Position numbers and translations under genes: made by a program. Below the pieces are notes generated by a model. That model did no database searches, was not told where the DNA came from, and was given only the letters and a program-made list of their open reading frames with translations. From contig JAFLCB010000008.1 of NCBI GenBank assembly GCA_017302795.1, positions 62,001 to 126,000 of the forward strand: DNA of 64,000 nucleotides. Direction: 5' to 3'. Positions 7,971-16,985 of the stretch are shown here, one piece after another; position 1 is the first letter of the stretch, and the number at the start of each line of letters is the position of its first letter. The DNA is from Deltaproteobacteria bacterium. GTDB taxonomy: Bacteria; Bdellovibrionota; Bdellovibrionia; Bdellovibrionales; JAMPXM01.

Positions 7971-9704
7971 TTATCTCGAACAAACGCGAAAGCTCGCCGG
8001 AGCTTTCGCGATTTCCACAAAACGCGGCTGTGGTGATCGAAATTCATTTTCAAGTCCTACTCTCTCCACTGTCGAAAGCTTCTTTAATCCGTAAGAAGTG
8101 CCGTCTGCCCAGGCGACCAGAATAGGCGTGCCTATGTTTTCATTCGCGCTGCTTTCAATGTTATTTGCAGGTCCACTGACTCGCTGGGCGCGAACAAACG
8201 GATCTTCGTCTATGACAATCGCGACGCCCAGAGAGGTCTCAACGACCCAAGAATTTCCAGCTCGCAAGAGAGCTCGGATCTGAGGCGAAGTAATTCGCAA
8301 GACAGCGGCAGGGAAGCAGCCGAGTCCTCGTGGCGGCGCGAGCGCTGATGTCGGTACCGTGCCTGGAACAGAGTTGGAACCACTTCCGGAACCAGCTCCC
8401 GCAACGACTTCTGAGACCGGCACGCGGCCCGTCCGAACTACTTGTACCAAATCTTGGCGATTTAACTTTGGCTGGTGACTGAGTTCAAATGCGGCTCGCG
8501 CTGTAAAAGCGGCGCTTGAATTTGACGACCCCTTATAGATTCCATTTTCCGACTTTTCGGAATTTGATTCGCCGACTGTTTCAACCGCTGACGCGATTCG
8601 AAATTCAGGTTTCTGACGTGAGCGAGAAACGGCGCTGAGATTTGAATCGTTTGCACCTACCGTGATCACGGAAGAAAGGTCACTTGGTGCCAGCAGGGTT
8701 TCACCTTCTGTTCGGTTCAGTTGCTCGATAAAATCGCCGCTGGTAGTAAGTCGTAAGTAGTCGGATTTTGTAAACCCGGTCGATCGAAATTTAACTCGCA
8801 AATAGTAAATGCCAGGCTTCACTGATACCTCAAGAATTTCTCTTGGGTAAAGCGATTCGCCATTCGCTAGTGGCCGTCCTTCTCTCGGTGCTGGCTTTTG
8901 AATCAAGGCCGCTGATTGTAGGACTTTGAGGGTGTCGTCAGTGAGGACGAGATCGAGATCTTTTTCGGTTCCAATTGCAGTGTCATTTGAAAACGCACTC
9001 CAACTTAAAACTGAGCGAACCATGCAGCTGCCAGAAGAATTTTTATGGCAGCGAAATTGAACCGAGCTATTTGGACCGGGAAGGTAGGCCCAATCGTCGG
9101 CGATTCTCTCGACTGGAGCTTGATAGAGGTTCCTGCCAAAGTTTCCGGCGGCATTGATCCACTTGATACCGGCATCGGTTGCGCGGCGAACGACTTGATT
9201 GATAAAGCCGGTGCCATCCGGGTTTCCGCCGTACTCCCAAACTTGCGGATAGAGAACAATGTCTGGTTTTAGTTGAATAACTTGGTTCACCGCGTTCGAT
9301 AAATTCGAAAACCCGAAGGCAGAGTAAAGATGGAGATCAAACTTTACTCCCGCTTGTGTGAGGTGTGCGGCTACGATTTCGGCCATTTTCAAACCGTGTG
9401 CTTCTTCGGCTGCTTCCAGAACGGCTACGGGGCCAGGGTGATAAGTGGTGTTGGCAGGTAATGTTCGTCCGACCGCTTTTTTATGACCGAAAAATCCGTT
9501 GTCCAGGATTGCGATGGTGACTTTGTTTGGGCCGGGCCCTCGGCGAGCAACTTCGTTTAAGAGGCCCGACTGCTCTGCGAGATTTTCCAGACTCGTTTTA
9601 TCAAGCTGAATCAACCTGGGATCGGGGCCGGTTGGAAGATCAGCAGCAAGCGCAGCGGATGAAGCGAGAAAGGCACCGAGGAGTTTAAAACTGATCATTT
9701 TCAT
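7971..9704 (-). CDS. Exported subtilisin-like (S8 family) serine protease
   Basis: The signal peptide is residues 1-21 (hydrophobic, AALAA cleavage). The S8 triad can be traced: Asp68 in AILDNGF, His103 in EAHGLKMAEIVA, the oxyanion Asn188 in NAAGNFG, and a Ser near residue 395 in KGSSNSSAAFTA in place of the usual GTSMA. An insertion of roughly 150 residues between the Asn and Ser motifs contains a beta-rich segment resembling the C-terminal or pre-peptidase domains of secreted proteases. About 140 residues follow the Ser motif. The Ser motif is unorthodox, so activity is uncertain. It is a single gene followed by a terminator-bounded neighbour upstream, and acts outside the cytoplasm. Confidence 0.85.
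   Translation of the reverse strand: MKMISFKLLGAFLASSAALAADLPTGPDPRLIQLDKTSLENLAEQSGLLNEVARRGPGPNKVTIAILDNGFFGHKKAVGRTLPANTTYHPGPVAVLEAAEEAHGLKMAEIVAAHLTQAGVKFDLHLYSAFGFSNLSNAVNQVIQLKPDIVLYPQVWEYGGNPDGTGFINQVVRRATDAGIKWINAAGNFGRNLYQAPVERIADDWAYLPGPNSSVQFRCHKNSSGSCMVRSVLSWSAFSNDTAIGTEKDLDLVLTDDTLKVLQSAALIQKPAPREGRPLANGESLYPREILEVSVKPGIYYLRVKFRSTGFTKSDYLRLTTSGDFIEQLNRTEGETLLAPSDLSSVITVGANDSNLSAVSRSRQKPEFRIASAVETVGESNSEKSENGIYKGSSNSSAAFTARAAFELSHQPKLNRQDLVQVVRTGRVPVSEVVAGAGSGSGSNSVPGTVPTSALAPPRGLGCFPAAVLRITSPQIRALLRAGNSWVVETSLGVAIVIDEDPFVRAQRVSGPANNIESSANENIGTPILVAWADGTSYGLKKLSTVERVGLENEFRSPQPRFVEIAKAPASFRVCSR
7985..8010. other. Perfect inverted repeat inside the 3' end of the subtilase gene
   Basis: The arms CGCGAAAGCTC and GAGCTTTCGCG pair perfectly (11 base pairs) around a 4-base loop. 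The element lies within the last codons of the minus-strand protease and just past the stop of the plus-strand gene. It has no T-run on either side, so it is not a classical terminator, but it may halt or protect transcripts of both genes. Confidence 0.7.
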
Positions 9705-9770
9705 GGCAGATTCCTACCATCCCTTCTGGTGGTTCGTCCGCAAAAGCGGCCCTCGGGAATCTGAGTTTGA

Positions 9771-9810
9771 AAAAAAACCGGCAGCCTTGAAAGGACTGCC
9801 GGTTTTTTTT
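9771..9810 (-). terminator. Bidirectional-looking rho-independent terminator
   Basis: CCGGCAG and CTGCCGG form a stem around a ~12-base AT-rich loop, with eight A's before it and eight T's after it. It can therefore work on both strands. The only gene running into it is the Tyr-rich protein gene on the minus strand. Confidence 0.85.
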
Positions 9811-9856
9811 CTAATGAGTCGATAAGATGCGGTGCTCAGGAGAGCCGATAAATCGA

Positions 9857-10327
9857 CTACCAGCGGTACCAGCGATACGAATAACCGTACCAGTTGTAGC
9901 TATAATAGTTCGAGTACGAATACGTGTAGCCCCAGTAGTAATAGGTCGGTGTGTAGTAATAGCCGTAGTTGTACCAAGCGTACCAAGAAGACGTCGAGCT
10001 GTTGCGATCAAGCTCTGCGGTAGGCTTAAGTTCTATGATTCCTGACGCTGGAATTGCGCGGAACGCAGAGCTCATTGCTGCGATTGCTTTTGCTTCATTC
10101 ACATCCGCTGCAAGGCGTTCAGGAACTTCAAGAACGCTGGCTTCGCCCGTGGCTTCGTTAATTCGGACGACAACGGTGCCCGGAAGCTCTTTTGCGCGTG
10201 CTGATTGTTCGTTGATGACCGATGCTTCGCGATCTAACTCGTTTGCGAAGGCAGATTGTCCAAAGCCTACGATCGTCGAGACCATTCCCAATGATAAAAG
10301 AGCGATTTTCAGAATTCGGTTAGTCAT
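9857..10327 (-). CDS. Exported protein with a Tyr/Trp-rich C-terminal tail
   Basis: Residues 1-29 form a signal peptide (hydrophobic core, AFANE cleavage). Residues 30-110 are an ordinary mixed domain with no family I recognise. The last ~42 residues are extraordinarily aromatic, made almost only of Tyr, Trp, Ser, Asn, Gly and Arg (for example WYAWYNYGYYYTPTYYYWGY) and ending YRWYRW. Such tails suggest an aromatic, sticky or low-complexity surface segment that may stack on sugars or self-assemble; this is inference. It is a single gene with a strong terminator downstream. Confidence 0.8.
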   Translation of the reverse strand: MTNRILKIALLSLGMVSTIVGFGQSAFANELDREASVINEQSARAKELPGTVVVRINEATGEASVLEVPERLAADVNEAKAIAAMSSAFRAIPASGIIELKPTAELDRNSSTSSWYAWYNYGYYYTPTYYYWGYTYSYSNYYSYNWYGYSYRWYRW

Positions 10328-10390
10328 AGTACCCCCAGTTAAGATACAAGCCGATTATTCCAGTTTCGCGCATTTGAAAAGAGAAGTTCG

Positions 10391-11689
10391 ATGATGAAAG
10401 AAAAACCAAAGCTTCCGGGCAAGACGGTTCAACAATCAGTAAAGCCTAAGTTCAAACAACCGCCTATTTTGAAGCTGGCAGACAGTTTAGACGATTCTCT
10501 GGAGGCTTCCTTCTTTCTCATCATCAATCCGGGCATGGAAAAGCAGGCGGTTCGCGAGGTTGAAGAAATTTTGCATGGTAAAGAGATTCATCCGACGATA
10601 GGTGGAGTGCAGTTTAATTCGACTTGGGGTGCAGTACGTTTGGGACAGGCCAAATTAAAAACCGCGTCCCGCGTTGTGGTGCGCGTGGACCAGTTTGGAG
10701 CCCGCGACTTTCAAAAGCTTTTTCGAAAAGTATCGGGTCTTCCATGGTCAGGCTGGTTGAAGCCTGGAACAAAGTTAACGGTCAGAGCTAGTAGCCATGG
10801 ATCAAGACTGAGAATTAAGAAGGGGATCGAACGCACAGTTACGGATGCGTTTGAAAAGACCTTCAAGCCAACCGGACCGAAAACTGAACTGAAATCGGAC
10901 CTCCTATGTTTAGTTCGCTTAGAGGATGATCTTTGCACGATCAGTCTCGACATGTCTGGCGAGCTGCTTCACAAAAGGGGCGACCGGGCGGATGTTGGTC
11001 GTGCGCCGTTAAGGGAAACCTGGGCAGCCGCCATAGTTGCTAGGGCTGCCGAACATGTTCTTGATGACCAAGAACTCGCCAAAGCCTTCTTATCTCGATG
11101 GCACTGGATTGAACCAATGGCAGGGACCGCTGTGTTCTTGCGGGAGGCGTTGAAATCTGGAGATGCGTTGAAATCAGAAGGCACGAATTCTAAGCGTGAG
11201 TTCGCAGTCGACAAGGTCTATAAATTTAAGTCGGCCAGCGTTCCGTCAGTGACGGCTGCCAAAGAAAAATCTTCCGTCGCCGATTGGATAGAGCGTTGCC
11301 GAACTGCGTGGGTGATTGATCAAGATCCTGCACAATTAGCGCGAGCGGAAGCGGGTCTGAAAGAAATCTCTTCGAAAGTTGAAATCACCTTTCACGTCAA
11401 GCCGCCCGTACTCCTAGCAGAACCTGCCCCGGCAAAGTTTGTGATTTTAAATCCGCCATGGGGTGTTCGGTTGAAGGGGATTGGTGCCGTCAATACTCTC
11501 GAGGCTCAAGCGAGCCTCCTGACGATGCTGAATGATACCTATAAGCCTCAATTCATCGTGGTCTTACTGCCTGACACACAGGAAAGTGGAAAGACTCTTA
11601 AGGTTCCTAATGGTTGGACCGAACTCGAGGGGTTTTCTTTTCGAGCCGGTGGGATCCCTGTGACAGCAAGATTTTTCAAAGTTCGTTAG
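10391..11689 (+). CDS. THUMP-domain 23S rRNA methyltransferase, RlmL/Trm14-like
   Basis: SAM-dependent RNA methyltransferase. Residues ~35-170 form the ferredoxin-like/THUMP region, starting INPGMEKQAVREVEEIL. Then comes the family hallmark SGELLHKRGDRADVGRAPLRETWAAA (in two parts, near residues 195-220). The SAM-binding motif I region is WIEPMAGTAVFL, and the catalytic motif near residue 355 is NPPWG in place of the usual NPPYG. An ~80-residue stretch of low-similarity sequence lies between motifs I and IV. The N-terminal ~30 residues are Lys/Pro-rich. The rRNA N2-guanine target is expected for the family, but the exact base cannot be read from sequence. No operon partners. Confidence 0.85.
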   Translation: MMKEKPKLPGKTVQQSVKPKFKQPPILKLADSLDDSLEASFFLIINPGMEKQAVREVEEILHGKEIHPTIGGVQFNSTWGAVRLGQAKLKTASRVVVRVDQFGARDFQKLFRKVSGLPWSGWLKPGTKLTVRASSHGSRLRIKKGIERTVTDAFEKTFKPTGPKTELKSDLLCLVRLEDDLCTISLDMSGELLHKRGDRADVGRAPLRETWAAAIVARAAEHVLDDQELAKAFLSRWHWIEPMAGTAVFLREALKSGDALKSEGTNSKREFAVDKVYKFKSASVPSVTAAKEKSSVADWIERCRTAWVIDQDPAQLARAEAGLKEISSKVEITFHVKPPVLLAEPAPAKFVILNPPWGVRLKGIGAVNTLEAQASLLTMLNDTYKPQFIVVLLPDTQESGKTLKVPNGWTELEGFSFRAGGIPVTARFFKVR

Positions 11690-11776
11690 ATTTAAATTAG
11701 CATTCTTTGCGTCAGGGATTCCCGTTAGACTTCGTTCACCTGCTCAAGTAAGTCACTGGGCAGTTGGAGGGGTCTA

Positions 11777-12955
11777 ATGTCGATTGCCACACTCACAGTT
11801 CGTAACACGACTCAATTTATCATCGCTCTCGCCTTTTTAAGTCTGGCTCTTTTAGGGTGCCAACCCAAAGACGAAAAAGTATCGACTCGAGGGGCAAATC
11901 CTCGACCAGGTGATTCCAATCAACAAATCGATTCCGATTTCGACGATCGAGGCCTTGAATACACTCGCTCAATGCTCATCGAGCTAGCCGACGTTTCGCG
12001 ACAAGTGGAAGCGGTCTTAGCGAAGGCTTCAGAAAAGACCCCAGTCGTTAGTGTACCTGCAGGACCAGTCGATCCAGCGGTGACAACAACAGCCGCTATA
12101 GCAGGTGTTTTGGTTGATCCTTCGGCTGGAGTTTCGCCATTGAAAATGGCAGCTTGCCGAACTGTAAGAGATTTTGAATCACCTGAGGGGACCATCGAAT
12201 TTTTGATGGAAGCAAAGGACTGTAAAGAAAAAGGTCCAACCTTTGAAGGAAGCCAGTTTGGACGAGAGCTTGCATTTGCGTCCTACGTTGTTCGCGACGG
12301 AAAGCCAGTAGTGACAGCGATAAAAGTTCAAGGCAAAGGCATCGAAACGAATCTGCGGCCAAACACGAATCCAATAAAAGACTCTCTTCGCACGAAAGCG
12401 TTCCGGTTTTTGGATGTGAAACTTGTTGGGGAAGAAAATGGAAACCGCCTGTATCGGTTTTGGTTCGAATCCGAATCGTTTTACGCCTTGAACTTAAAGT
12501 CTTTTCTCGACGACGGTTTAGTGAAGTCTAAGCAGGCAGGTGTTTTGGTCGTCGATAGTATTTCTGGTAAAGTGAAAGCGTATCGCGCGACTGAAAAAAC
12601 CGATCGATTTGACCTCACGGTCGAAAGCGGAAGAAAAGGTCGGTCGGGGTCCGGAATTGTTCGTCAGGAGTTCCGAGGTTCAGGTGTCGTCGAGCAGCTA
12701 GAGGTCAATTTGGCTGACTGTGGCCTTCCGCAGGGCGCCGTAGAATCAAGGTTCACGGTTCGAAAGATCGACACGCGCCCAGGTGCCGAACGCAAGTATC
12801 TGATTGATTCATCAGAAAAGTTTCAGACCGATGGAAATTCGATCGTGAATCCACGGAAAAAAGAAACAGAGCCAGGCGCGAAGGTTTCTGCTTCACTATG
12901 TTCAGCCGACGAGTCGATCACAACGACAGAGTTTTTCTCGGGACTCCTTTACTAA
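11777..12955 (+). CDS. Lipoprotein of unknown function
   Basis: The start at ATG 11777 is supported by GGAGGGG eight bases upstream. The signal peptide has a clear lipobox, LALLGC, with Cys at residue 28, so the protein should be lipid-anchored. A Pro/Gly/Asp-rich linker follows to about residue 60. The rest (~330 residues) is beta-rich with no family I recognise, with Cys residues near 117, 137, 314 and 374 that could pair. It is monocistronic, with a strong terminator 31 bases after the stop. Confidence 0.8.
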   Translation: MSIATLTVRNTTQFIIALAFLSLALLGCQPKDEKVSTRGANPRPGDSNQQIDSDFDDRGLEYTRSMLIELADVSRQVEAVLAKASEKTPVVSVPAGPVDPAVTTTAAIAGVLVDPSAGVSPLKMAACRTVRDFESPEGTIEFLMEAKDCKEKGPTFEGSQFGRELAFASYVVRDGKPVVTAIKVQGKGIETNLRPNTNPIKDSLRTKAFRFLDVKLVGEENGNRLYRFWFESESFYALNLKSFLDDGLVKSKQAGVLVVDSISGKVKAYRATEKTDRFDLTVESGRKGRSGSGIVRQEFRGSGVVEQLEVNLADCGLPQGAVESRFTVRKIDTRPGAERKYLIDSSEKFQTDGNSIVNPRKKETEPGAKVSASLCSADESITTTEFFSGLLY

Positions 12956-12985
12956 AGAAGGTTTTTAGGGTCGCCGCCAATAAAG

Positions 12986-13014
12986 AAGCCGCACCTGCAT
13001 GGTGCGGCTTTTTT
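12986..13014 (+). terminator. Rho-independent terminator after the lipoprotein gene
   Basis: AAGCCGCACC pairs with GGTGCGGCTT around a 5-base loop, followed by a T-run. It lies in the gap between the convergent lipoprotein and EEP-family genes. Confidence 0.9.
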
Positions 13015-13048
13015 ATTCAAGAAATTTCCTTCACTCTTGTTTTTAACT

Positions 13049-14206
13049 CTATTGAGTGACAGGAGGTTTTACTGCAGGTTTCACGAGCTCAACGTAAACA
13101 GGCCAGTGGTCGCTTACCCCGAAAGCGGAGTTTGCATCAAATCGAGCCGGACTTCCGTATTTATTAACCTGATACTTCGACTCATTGGGAATTCGGACAG
13201 ACGCGGGATCAAGTTGCCATCCAGTGGTCTTCACTGAGGCTCGTCGAACGAGAATCGCATCGAGAAAGCTCCATTCAGTTTTTGGATGGTAATAGTGAGT
13301 TCCGTCGCAGGATTTGCAGCCTTCAAAGTGGCTGACATACCAAGCGCTATTCAACGTTGTCTTAAAATATCCCGAAGTTTCATCCTCGTCGCGAGTGATA
13401 TTGAAGTCGCCGCCTATGATCGCCACCACATCTGGAGGGAGGGTTTTTTCAATTTCGTTTAAGAACTCCGAAGCCTGTTTCCGCAAATAGGACGGATTGG
13501 ATTGAGACGGAAAGTGAAGGCCAAAGACCAACGCTTTAGTTCCATCGGGGAGAGTCACTGGCACCTCAATGACTCCGCGGGTGCGGTTGGCTGAGTACTC
13601 GCCACTTTTGTCTTCCGCTTTTAAGGGAATGCGGTGAATTTTAGGTTCGCGCCACATAGGAAAGCGCGACATGACGCCAGGGTCGATTCCTCTTGGGTCG
13701 AAACTATCGATAACCTTGGCAGTCACATAGCCAGATTCCTTAAGGTGGTTTTGATTGAGAAGATCCACAACCTTTTGGTTTTCCACTTCAACGAGAATCA
13801 AAATGTCTGGTCCTTTTCCGTCATTGACCTGTTGAATGACATTCGCGACCCGTTTTAATTTTTTTGTCAGAACTTCGGAGTTCCAATCGGTTTCAAAGCA
13901 TTCCTGCTTGCGATAGGCACTGCTATTGGATTCGCAACCCGCCTTAATCTTTTCTTCCTTTTTCTTCTCGACAGGCAGGTAGGTGAAATCCTCAGTTCCT
14001 TCGTCATGTTCCGTGTCAAAAAGGTTTTCAACGTTAAACGACATCACGGACACGCGTGGTCCTTCAATTTTAGGGGGAGCTTTTTGAAGTGCTGTGCAGC
14101 CCGCAATCCCCAGTCCGACGGCCATCGCTATGATGGCAGAACCGATCGCCACACGGCCTAAGCCCTTCGCCAGTGAACTGGTATTTTCGGGGTTACTGCT
14201 TTTCAT
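13049..14206 (-). CDS. Endonuclease/exonuclease/phosphatase (EEP) family lipoprotein
   Basis: The EEP fold of phosphodiesterases and nucleases is shown by MSFNVENLFDT near residues 52-62 (metal-site Asn), LILVEVENQ near 133 (metal-binding Glu), GGDFN near 262 and SDHWPVYVEL near the end (catalytic Asp-His). The N-terminus has a hydrophobic segment ending in GIAGC, a plausible lipobox, so the enzyme is probably anchored at an envelope membrane. The start is backed by AGAGGAG. The substrate could be extracellular DNA, phospholipid or a sugar phosphate, and the sequence does not decide this. It is monocistronic and converges with the lipoprotein gene. Confidence 0.88.
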   Translation of the reverse strand: MKSSNPENTSSLAKGLGRVAIGSAIIAMAVGLGIAGCTALQKAPPKIEGPRVSVMSFNVENLFDTEHDEGTEDFTYLPVEKKKEEKIKAGCESNSSAYRKQECFETDWNSEVLTKKLKRVANVIQQVNDGKGPDILILVEVENQKVVDLLNQNHLKESGYVTAKVIDSFDPRGIDPGVMSRFPMWREPKIHRIPLKAEDKSGEYSANRTRGVIEVPVTLPDGTKALVFGLHFPSQSNPSYLRKQASEFLNEIEKTLPPDVVAIIGGDFNITRDEDETSGYFKTTLNSAWYVSHFEGCKSCDGTHYYHPKTEWSFLDAILVRRASVKTTGWQLDPASVRIPNESKYQVNKYGSPARFDANSAFGVSDHWPVYVELVKPAVKPPVTQ

Positions 14207-14404
14207 TGGATCTCCTCTAAACTTGATTTGACGGGCGGAACACGGTTCTCGCCGCTTTCACTAAAAGAATCAATTACGTGGGGCAAGGTTCCGAGGCGCG
14301 TCCTAACAAAGATCCAATCGATACCTGATACAAAATCGCGATTTTGGCTTGTAATGACATGGTCCTTCGGGTGAAAACACCGGCCAGTTTCCGAAGGGGG
14401 AAAT

Positions 14405-15379
14405 ATGACTGTCAGCCGTTTTGCTCTCTCCTGTCTTTTGGTGCTTGGCTCTGCGAATCTCTACACGGGTTCCGCGTTAGCACAAAGCGAGGCGACCATG
14501 GAGGCACAAGAGATGCGTGACCAAGCAGCGGCTGAAGCAGGTGGAGCGATCTCGTCCTCGTCAGCGGGTTCGGAATCTCGAGCGTCTCTTCCAAAGTCGA
14601 CCTGGAGTGATATTAAACGAAACATCGGCGTTCGTTTTTTCAACTTCTCCAGCGTCAACATGGCTCAGGCACACAAAGATGGCGGACGTCTTGAGAGTTA
14701 CAACTATTTTTCTTTGGAATATCGACTTTCCCGGGACGAGAAGGTTGCCATTCGTCCAGCGTTTTTCCTCAACAGCGGCGGAAGTAACTTCAAGGGCCAG
14801 TTTGAGGAATCCGATTTCGAGTGGTCCGATCTCTATATCAACTACGCGAATTACTCATGGCGACTGCTGCCTTTTGACATGGACTATGTTTCGAATATTC
14901 GGGTTTATCTTCCAACCAGTGAAGATAGTCAGACTCGCGGCATGATCATGAGAATCCGACCCTATTTCATCGCTGGCGCGCCACTCACATCGCGAATGAC
15001 CTACGCCATTCATTTTCAACCTGATTTCTACGTTCAGTCGCGAACCGGCTATGCCAATGATCGTGGCTTTGCCAACGGCAATCGAAACTATGGCTACAAA
15101 GTATTCGGAGAACTGGCGTACCGACTGAATCGCACCTTTTCCATTTTTGGAAATCTTGGCCACGATCAAATGTGGAGCCACTCTGTTCCGGTTGAAAGAG
15201 TGGATGTCTTTCGCACAGAAGAAGTCGAGATCGGCGCATCACTTGGGGTAAATTGGGGAAAACTCGCTTCCGCGATCGGTATCTCACAATCGCGCAACGT
15301 TGCACGACCGCGAAATGATTTCTCTTTGTTTCGCGATGACGAAACTCAGTACTTTGCTCGCTCCTACTATCGATTTTAG
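14405..15379 (+). CDS. Outer-membrane beta-barrel protein
   Basis: A signal peptide (residues 1-26, cleavage after ALA) is followed by a ~40-residue Ala/Ser/Glu linker. Then come repeated amphipathic beta-strands with aromatic girdles, for example SYNYFSLEYRLS, KVAIRPAFFLN and LYINYANYSWRL. The last residues, FARSYYRF, end in Phe, the usual signature for outer-membrane barrel insertion. AGGGGGAAAT precedes the ATG. The length suggests about 12 strands. The transported substrate is unknown. It is monocistronic, with a hairpin after the stop. Confidence 0.82.
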   Translation: MTVSRFALSCLLVLGSANLYTGSALAQSEATMEAQEMRDQAAAEAGGAISSSSAGSESRASLPKSTWSDIKRNIGVRFFNFSSVNMAQAHKDGGRLESYNYFSLEYRLSRDEKVAIRPAFFLNSGGSNFKGQFEESDFEWSDLYINYANYSWRLLPFDMDYVSNIRVYLPTSEDSQTRGMIMRIRPYFIAGAPLTSRMTYAIHFQPDFYVQSRTGYANDRGFANGNRNYGYKVFGELAYRLNRTFSIFGNLGHDQMWSHSVPVERVDVFRTEEVEIGASLGVNWGKLASAIGISQSRNVARPRNDFSLFRDDETQYFARSYYRF

Positions 15380-15395
15380 TTGCCGCTACTCGTTA

Positions 15396-15412
15396 GCGCC
15401 TTTCGCAGGCGC
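15396..15412. terminator. Hairpin between convergent genes, weak terminator
   Basis: GCGCCT and AGGCGC pair around TTCGC, 17 bases after the barrel gene's stop. Only a short ATTTG follows, so termination strength is uncertain. Confidence 0.5.
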
Positions 15413-15433
15413 ATTTGTTGGCGCAGATCTGGA

Positions 15434-16087
15434 CTAAGCGGATCGTTGGGCCTGACGCTTTTCTTTCCATTTTAGAAAGAGAAATACAATCAAGCCGATG
15501 GCGAGGGCAGAGACCAGGTAGATCTTTGCTGTTTTAAAGTAATGGAGAATCTCTTTTCCATAGAAACTGACGAAATAGATTTGGGTTGGGACTGAGATTC
15601 CTGCTGCTAGCGCATCGACAGCAAGGAACTTCCAAGGCGAAAGTCCCATTGCGCCGCACATCAAGTGACCAGGAAACCGGGCTCCTGGCGTGAAGCGAAA
15701 TACAATTACTGGCCAATAGCCGTACTTTTGCATCCAACCCCGAACTTTGGTCAGGCGTTCGACGCTTACCATTCGCCCAAACCACCTCGTTTCGAAAAGC
15801 TTTGGACCAAACCGGTGGCCCAAAAAGTAAATGAGGTAGTCTGAGCCCATGACGGCACAAAAAGCGACTGCGGCAAGCACGTGAACGTTTACGACGTGTA
15901 CGCCTTCCGGGTGCGGTGTCGTAGGAAAAAGTGCCATGTGGCCAATAAACCCTGCGCTGACGAGGATGACCTCCTCGGGCAAGGGTAGACCAAAGGCTGA
16001 AAGGATCATAAATCCTACAATGGCGCCGTAAACGGCCCAAGGCATATAGGCAAGGTTGCCAAACGTCTGTTGAATGAACTCTTCCAC
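15434..16087 (-). CDS. DedA family membrane protein
   Basis: The DedA/VTT-domain core is visible: PLPEEVILVSAGF in the N-terminal re-entrant loop, GSDYLIYFLGHRFG, then FRFTPGARFPGHLMCGAMG, the conserved second loop with its Arg and Gly residues. Further hydrophobic helices follow, and the C-terminus is basic. At 217 residues it is the usual length. The family is thought to act as lipid (undecaprenyl phosphate or phosphatidylethanolamine) scramblases or transporters in the inner membrane; the particular substrate here is unknown. It shares a strand with the upstream cyclophilin gene (26 bases apart), possibly one transcript. Confidence 0.92.
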   Translation of the reverse strand: MEEFIQQTFGNLAYMPWAVYGAIVGFMILSAFGLPLPEEVILVSAGFIGHMALFPTTPHPEGVHVVNVHVLAAVAFCAVMGSDYLIYFLGHRFGPKLFETRWFGRMVSVERLTKVRGWMQKYGYWPVIVFRFTPGARFPGHLMCGAMGLSPWKFLAVDALAAGISVPTQIYFVSFYGKEILHYFKTAKIYLVSALAIGLIVFLFLKWKEKRQAQRSA

Positions 16088-16113
16088 GTGAAGGCCCGAA
16101 CTTTCGATCTACA

Positions 16114-16809
16114 TTATTTACGACGAACAGATTTCATGACGACAGGAGTTTTCGGTACGTCCTGCATGCCGCCAGTCATTCCTGTTGGAACAGCTTTGAT
16201 TTTATCAACCACGTCCATCCCAGCAGTCACTTTTCCGAAAACCGCGTAACCGAATTCGCGTGGATTTGGAGCTTTGTGATTGAGGAAGTCGTTGTCTTGC
16301 ACGTTGATGAAAAATTGCGCTGTTGCCGAATCAACAACGCTGGTTCGCGCCATTGCGAGTGTTCCGCGGTCGTTTTTTAAACCGTTGGCTGCTTCATTTT
16401 TGATGGGGGCATCGGACTTTTTCTCGTCCATTTTTTCCGTCATGCCGCCGCCTTGGATCATAAAATTACTGATGACCCGGTGAAAAATCGTACCGTCGTA
16501 GTGTTTTTTATCGACATATTTGAGGAAGTTTTCTGTCGAGATTGGGGCTTTTTCGGCGTTTAGTTCAACTTCAATATTTCCTAGGGATGTTTCGATTACA
16601 ACGGTGGTCATTTTCTTTGCTCCTGCTTTTGCGTTGTCTTTTTTCTCGGCTTTCTTTTCAGTTTTAGTTTCCGCTTTTGATACCGCAGCATCGGTATTGG
16701 CTTGGGCTGCAGAAATCGAAACAGCGCTAGTCATGATCGTCATGACAGCAAGGGCCGCGTTCCACAGAGGGCTTTTGCTAGTGTTCGTGAAAGACAGATG
16801 AGTGTTCAT
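16114..16809 (-). CDS. Periplasmic cyclophilin-type peptidyl-prolyl isomerase
   Basis: Catalyses proline cis-trans isomerisation of exported proteins. The signal peptide ends near residue 38 (SAAQA), followed by a Lys/Ala/Glu-rich linker. The cyclophilin domain starts with [14 protein letters not shown]. Active-site motifs are [13 protein letters not shown] (Arg and Phe), the MAR segment, [13 protein letters not shown] and [19 protein letters not shown]. Domain length matches bacterial PpiA/PpiB. It lies 26 bases upstream of the DedA gene on the same strand. Confidence 0.94.
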   Translation of the reverse strand: MNTHLSFTNTSKSPLWNAALAVMTIMTSAVSISAAQANTDAAVSKAETKTEKKAEKKDNAKAGAKKMTTVVIETSLGNIEVELNAEKAPISTENFLKYVDKKHYDGTIFHRVISNFMIQGGGMTEKMDEKKSDAPIKNEAANGLKNDRGTLAMARTSVVDSATAQFFINVQDNDFLNHKAPNPREFGYAVFGKVTAGMDVVDKIKAVPTGMTGGMQDVPKTPVVMKSVRRK

Positions 16810-16985
16810 CGAGGTGTTGCTCCTTTCGCGCGAGCTGCATAGCGCACATTATTAACGCAACGCAGGGTCGGACGCGGCAAAAATAGACTTCGAGAGTCAA
16901 CCACGGGGTTCCAAAAGGCAAGGTTGGGAGTAGGATACTGATCTGAGTCAGAAGAAAGTGGAATAAAGTTTAGTGAGGGTCGCTG

